A stretch of 64,000 nucleotides of DNA from Allobosea sp. 117 (lineage in GTDB: Bacteria; Pseudomonadota; Alphaproteobacteria; Rhizobiales; Xanthobacteraceae). The notes under the pieces were generated by a model. It was given only the letters and a program-made list of their open reading frames with translations. It had not been told where the DNA came from and did not search any database. A program made the position numbers and the translations under genes. The stretch lies in NCBI RefSeq assembly GCF_000702305.1, contig NZ_JNLC01000012.1, forward strand, positions 310,001 to 374,000, given 5' to 3'. This document shows positions 60,332-64,000 of the stretch, one piece after another (the first letter of the stretch is position 1; each line of letters starts with the position of its first letter).

Positions 60332-61593
60332 TGAGCGAGCCCCACATCATGGGCGAACGCCTCGTCATCGTCGGAAACGGCATGGCGGCCGCGAAGCTCT
60401 GCGCCGAGCTCGTGGACGCCTGCCCCGGCCGCTACGCGCTCACCGTCATCGGCGCCGAGCCGCACCTCGCCTATAACCGCGTGCTGCTCTCCTCGCTGCT
60501 CGCCGGCGAGGTGGGCGCGGACGAACTCACCCTGCACTCGCGCGGCTGGTGGGAGGCGCACGGCATTCGCCTCGTCTGCGGCAACCCGGCGATCGCCATC
60601 GACACCGGGGCGCGCACGGTGCGGCTCGCCGACGACACCGTGCTGCCCTTCGGCAAGCTGGTGCTGGCGACCGGCTCGCACCCGATCCGCCTGCCCATAC
60701 CCGGCATGGACCTGCCCGGCGTGATGACCTTCCGCGACCGCGCGGATGTCGAGGCGCTGCTCGCCGCCGGCGCTGCCGGCGCGCGTGCGGTCGTCATCGG
60801 CGGCGGCCTGCTCGGGCTGGAGGCCGCGACCGGCCTCGCCGGCGCCGGCGTCGAGACCACGATCGTGCATCTCGCCGACCGGCTGATGGAGCGCCAGCTT
60901 GACGCCCGCGCCGGCGCCATGCTTCGGGGCGCGGTCGAGGCGCGCGGCATCGCCGTCGCGCTCAACGCCTCGACCGTCGCCATCGAGGGCGAAGGGCGCG
61001 TCACCGGCCTGCGCCTCGCCGACGGAACCGTGCTGCCGGCCGATCTCGTCGTCGTCGCCTGCGGCGTGCGGCCCAACGCCGATCTCGCCCGCGCCGCCGG
61101 CCTCGCCTGCAATCGCGGCGTGCTCGTCGACGACGGGCTCGCCACCGACCATGCCGGCATCTTCGCCATTGGCGAATGCGCCGAGCATCGCGGGCTGGTC
61201 TACGGCCTCGTCGAGCCGGCCTATGAGCAGGCCCGCGTGCTGGCGCGGCGCCTTTCCGGCCGTGCGGGCGCCTATGAGGGCAGCGTCACCGCCACCAACC
61301 TCAAGGTCTCCGGCGTGCATGTCTTCTCCGCCGGCGACTTCCTCGGCGCCGAGGGCACGCAGGACCTCGTGCTGTCGGACCCCGGCATCGGGCTCTACCG
61401 CCGGCTGGTGGTGCGCGAGGATGCGCGCGGCACCCGCCTCGTCGGCGCGGTGCTCTATGGCGACACCGCCGACGGGCTGTTCTACCGCGACCTGATCCGC
61501 TCCGGCCGCGACATTTCCGGGCGTCGCGCCGACATCGCCTTCGGCCGCTGCGATTTCCCTGAAGACACGAACCTCACCGCGGAGGCCGCGTGA
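60331..61593 (+). CDS. NirB-like FAD/NAD(P)H oxidoreductase
   Basis: A 420-residue pyridine-nucleotide-disulfide-type flavoprotein matching the N-terminal half of NirB/NasB. FAD motif VIVGNGMAAAKLCAEL, AYNRVLLSSLLAGEV, NAD motif VVIGGGLLGLEAATGLAGAG, and VVACGVRPNADLARAAG. No BFD [2Fe-2S] or siroheme domain follows, so it passes electrons from NAD(P)H, probably to the nitrite or nitrate reductase or the adjacent globin (inference). One-base overlaps at both ends show tight coupling. Confidence 0.9.
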   Translation: MSEPHIMGERLVIVGNGMAAAKLCAELVDACPGRYALTVIGAEPHLAYNRVLLSSLLAGEVGADELTLHSRGWWEAHGIRLVCGNPAIAIDTGARTVRLADDTVLPFGKLVLATGSHPIRLPIPGMDLPGVMTFRDRADVEALLAAGAAGARAVVIGGGLLGLEAATGLAGAGVETTIVHLADRLMERQLDARAGAMLRGAVEARGIAVALNASTVAIEGEGRVTGLRLADGTVLPADLVVVACGVRPNADLARAAGLACNRGVLVDDGLATDHAGIFAIGECAEHRGLVYGLVEPAYEQARVLARRLSGRAGAYEGSVTATNLKVSGVHVFSAGDFLGAEGTQDLVLSDPGIGLYRRLVVREDARGTRLVGAVLYGDTADGLFYRDLIRSGRDISGRRADIAFGRCDFPEDTNLTAEAA

Positions 61594-63377
61594 TGGGCAC
61601 CGAATTCTCCCCCGAGCAGAAGCGCTATCTCGAAGGCTTCGTCGCCGGCCTCGCCGCCACCAAGGTGGCCGGCGGCCTCGGCAGCGCCGCTCCCGCCGCT
61701 TCCCCGACCAAGGCCGAGCCGACCGGCCCGGACGCGGCCGCCCACCGCGCCATGGCCCGCACCGAGGCCGAGGGCCGCAAGCTGGTCAATGAGGAGAAGG
61801 CGAAGCGCGAGGAACTCGGCCTCGATTCCTACGCCCGCATGAAGCAGCACGCCCGCGAGGGGGTGTTCCCGAAGGGGATCGACGTCTTCCGCTGGAAGTT
61901 CCACGGCCTGTTCTATGTCGCCCCGACGCAGGACAGCTTCATGTGCCGGCTGCGCATTCCCAACGGGGTGCTGAAATACTGGCAGTTCGACGGCATCGCC
62001 GACCTCGCGGCGAAGCATGGCGGCGGCTATTCGCACGTCACCACCCGCGCCAATCTGCAGATCCGCGAGATTCCGGCGACAGACGGCCCTGCCCTGCTCG
62101 AAGGGCTGATCGGCCTCGGCCTCACCGCGCGCGGCTCGGGCGCCGACAACATCCGCAATGTCACCGGCTCACCCACCGCCGGCATCGACCCGCAGGAACT
62201 CCTCGATACGCGGCCCTATGCGCTGGAGTGGCATCACCACATCCTCGCCGACCGCTCGCTTTACGGCCTGCCGCGGAAGTTCAATGTCGCCTTCGATGGC
62301 GGCGGACGGATCGGCGCGCTGGAGGACACCAACGATATCGGCTTCCAGGCGGTGGAGATGGCCGACGGCTTCGGCGTCGAGCCGGGCGTGTGGTTTCGCC
62401 TCGTGCTCGGCGGCATCACCGGCCACCTTGATCTCGCCCGCGACACCGGCGTGATCGTGAAGCCGGAGGACGCGACCCGCGTCGCCGACGCCATCGTGCG
62501 CGTCTTCATCGACCACGGCGACCGCACCGACCGCAAGAAGGCGCGGCTGAAATATGTGCTCGACGCCTGGGGCTTCGAGAAGTTCCTCGCCGCCACCGAG
62601 GAGAAGCTGGGCGAGACGCTCGTGCGCGTGGCCCCGGAGGCGGTGGCGCCGCGTCCCGAGCCGGACCGGCTCGGCCATGTCGGCGTGCATGCGCAGAAGC
62701 AGCAAGGCCTGAACTGGGTCGGCGTGGTGCTGCCGGTGGGCAAGATGACGGTCGAGCAGATGCATGGGCTCGCCCGCATCGCCCGCGACCTCGGCGACGG
62801 CGAGCTGCGCCTCACCGTGTGGCAGAACCTGATCCTGTCCGGGGTTTCCGACGCCAATGTGCCCCTCGTCGAAGCGGCGCTCGAGGCGATGGGCCTGACC
62901 TCCCGCGCCACCGCGCTGCGCGCCGGCCTCGTCGCCTGCACCGGGGCGGCGGGGTGCAAGTTCGGCAATGCCGACACCAAGGCCACCGCAGAGGCCATCG
63001 CCCAGCATTGCGAGGGCCGCGTCGCGGTGGACCTGCCGGTGAACATCCACGTCACCGGCTGCCACCATTCCTGCGCGCAGCACTATATCGGCGACATCGG
63101 CCTGGTCGGCGCCCGCGTGCCGGTGAGCGACGACGGCGACACGGTCGCCGGCTATCACGTCGTGGTCGGCGGCGGCTTCGGCTCGGATGCCGCCATCGCC
63201 CGCGAGCTGTGGCGCGACGTGAAGGCCGAGGACGCGCCCGCCCGTGTCGAAGGCCTGCTGAAGGCCTGGCTCGCCCACCGCGCCGACGCCGGCGAGACGC
63301 TCGCCCGCTTCACCCGCCGCCATGAGCCCGAGGTGCTGCGCGCACTGGTCAGCGAAGCGCTGGAGGCCGCCGAATGA
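61593..63377 (+). CDS. nirA: NirA-type ferredoxin nitrite reductase
   Basis: A 594-residue siroheme/[4Fe-4S] nitrite or sulfite reductase. The cluster cysteines are C449 and C455 (ACTGAAGCKFG) and C490 and C494 (TGCHHSCAQHYIGD), with VTTRANLQIREI and GSGADNIRNVTGSPTAG as siroheme-domain signatures. The N-terminal 60 residues are an Ala-rich extension. It reduces nitrite to ammonium in the cytoplasm. ATG 61593; the stop overlaps the next start by four bases. Confidence 0.93.
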   Translation: MGTEFSPEQKRYLEGFVAGLAATKVAGGLGSAAPAASPTKAEPTGPDAAAHRAMARTEAEGRKLVNEEKAKREELGLDSYARMKQHAREGVFPKGIDVFRWKFHGLFYVAPTQDSFMCRLRIPNGVLKYWQFDGIADLAAKHGGGYSHVTTRANLQIREIPATDGPALLEGLIGLGLTARGSGADNIRNVTGSPTAGIDPQELLDTRPYALEWHHHILADRSLYGLPRKFNVAFDGGGRIGALEDTNDIGFQAVEMADGFGVEPGVWFRLVLGGITGHLDLARDTGVIVKPEDATRVADAIVRVFIDHGDRTDRKKARLKYVLDAWGFEKFLAATEEKLGETLVRVAPEAVAPRPEPDRLGHVGVHAQKQQGLNWVGVVLPVGKMTVEQMHGLARIARDLGDGELRLTVWQNLILSGVSDANVPLVEAALEAMGLTSRATALRAGLVACTGAAGCKFGNADTKATAEAIAQHCEGRVAVDLPVNIHVTGCHHSCAQHYIGDIGLVGARVPVSDDGDTVAGYHVVVGGGFGSDAAIARELWRDVKAEDAPARVEGLLKAWLAHRADAGETLARFTRRHEPEVLRALVSEALEAAE

Positions 63378-64000
63378 ACGCCGCGACCCCGACCCCGGTG
63401 CCGCCCGCTGTCGCCTTCTTCCCGGAGACCGCGCCCTTCAGCGAGGAGCAGCGCGCCTGGCTGAACGGCTTCTTCGCCGGCATCCTGACTCCGCAGGGCC
63501 TGCCCGGCGGCCCGACCGCACTCTCGCCGGCCGAGAACGCCGCGCTGATGCCGGGCGGCGCGGCGGATGCCGACGACGGCGCACCCTGGCACGACCCGGC
63601 CATGCCGCTCGACGAGCGCATGAAGCTCGCCGAAGGGCGTCCGCTGGCCCGCCGCATGATGGCGGCGATGGCGCAGCAGGATTGCGGCCAGTGTGGCTAT
63701 CTCTGCGAGACCTATTCCGCCGCCATCGCCTCCGGCGCGGAGAGCAAGCTCAACCTGTGCTCGCCGGGCGGCAAGGAGACGGCGCGCATGCTGAAAAGCC
63801 TTGCCGCCGAGCTCGGCGACGCGCCAGCGGCGGCTCCCGCGGCTGCCCCCCCGGAACCGGCTCCGGTGGGCGCGCCCGGCACCTCGCGCGACAACCCGGC
63901 GACGGTGACGCTCCTTGCCCGCCACCGGCTCAACAAAGGCGCCTCCGAGAAGGAGACGTGGCACGTCGAGTTCGACCTCTCGTCGGCCGGGCTCGACTAT
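63374..64000 (+). CDS. CysJ-like sulfite/nitrite reductase flavoprotein (5' part)
   Basis: The first 209 residues of a protein running beyond the window. The N-terminal EEQRAWLNGFFAGIL and an Fe-S module with cysteines in QQDCGQCGYLCETYS and NLCSPGGKET are followed by an Ala/Pro linker and NPATVTLLARHRLN, which begins the FAD-binding part of sulfite-reductase alpha-like enzymes. It likely supplies electrons to NirA or to a nitrate reductase downstream. ATGA overlap with nirA. Confidence 0.85.
   Translation, partial: MNAATPTPVPPAVAFFPETAPFSEEQRAWLNGFFAGILTPQGLPGGPTALSPAENAALMPGGAADADDGAPWHDPAMPLDERMKLAEGRPLARRMMAAMAQQDCGQCGYLCETYSAAIASGAESKLNLCSPGGKETARMLKSLAAELGDAPAAAPAAAPPEPAPVGAPGTSRDNPATVTLLARHRLNKGASEKETWHVEFDLSSAGLDY

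Noticed and set aside
1-64000. CRISPR arrays, insertion sequences, prophage, tRNA or rRNA genes
   Set aside because: No regularly spaced repeats, transposase or phage proteins, or tRNA-like cloverleaf sequences were seen by eye; a tRNAscan/CRISPR search would settle it.

Overview
The window looks like chromosome of a high-GC alphaproteobacterium of the order Hyphomicrobiales (Rhizobiales), probably Xanthobacteraceae-like. The clues are strong GC bias at third codon positions, with long shadow frames opposite most genes; small secreted or stress families typical of that order (DUF2865, DUF1236, DUF3008, LprI); an imperfect copy of the 'GTGGATGGCC...GCCAT' intergenic palindrome; and a NasT/NasS-NrtABD-NirA nitrate assimilation locus. 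The genus is inference. No tRNA, rRNA, CRISPR array, transposase or phage gene was seen.

1-19022: mostly housekeeping and accessory genes. They are small exported proteins, a SAF-domain oxidoreductase, a DUF2087 protein, a thiamine thiazole/phosphate operon (thiO-thiS-thiG-thiE) led by a TPP riboswitch, a hybrid histidine kinase, a 27-residue membrane peptide gene too short for ordinary ORF calling, a PAP2 phosphatase, a Nudix-like protein, an MFS drug exporter, an SDR/TetR pair, and a TRAP transporter with both membrane subunits but no binding protein. 19319-24296: three translationally coupled surface-glycan genes, two of them unusual glycosyltransferases. 24346-26740: gamma-glutamyltransferase, a single-domain globin and a small unknown.

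26867-34595 is a complete Nit1C-type cluster on the minus strand: MSMEG_0572-family protein, nitrilase, radical SAM, GNAT, AIR-synthase-like, glycosyltransferase, MSMEG_0570-family protein and flavin monooxygenase, extended by a Pnap_2097/LnmK-like protein. Nit1C has been linked to cyanide assimilation and to an unresolved biosynthetic route. A MocR-type PLP regulator sits divergently at 34979, across an AT-rich spacer with repeated GTCAAT boxes.

36552-54057 is a catabolic island that I cannot match to a described pathway. It holds a DapB-like protein lacking the catalytic His/Lys residues, a DadA-like flavoenzyme, a 4-OT tautomerase, a shikimate-dehydrogenase-like enzyme, two SDRs, a TIM-barrel isomerase, hydantoinase A/B, an IlvD/Edd dehydratase, a polar amino-acid ABC transporter, a GMC oxidoreductase and a GntR/FCD regulator. 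Five of its promoter regions carry GTCGAC-core boxes, mostly spaced by multiples of about 11 bp, and a sixth single box lies in front of the GntR gene. This suggests one regulon controlled by the GntR protein.

54634-64000 is nitrate/nitrite assimilation. The ANTAR antiterminator NasT and the nitrate sensor NasS are followed by a leader with two hairpins, each with a six-base loop having A at position 1 and G at position 4. The second hairpin is mutually exclusive with an intrinsic terminator. Then come nrtABD, a second globin, a NirB-like flavoprotein, NirA-type nitrite reductase and the start of a CysJ-like diflavin/Fe-S reductase that runs off the end.
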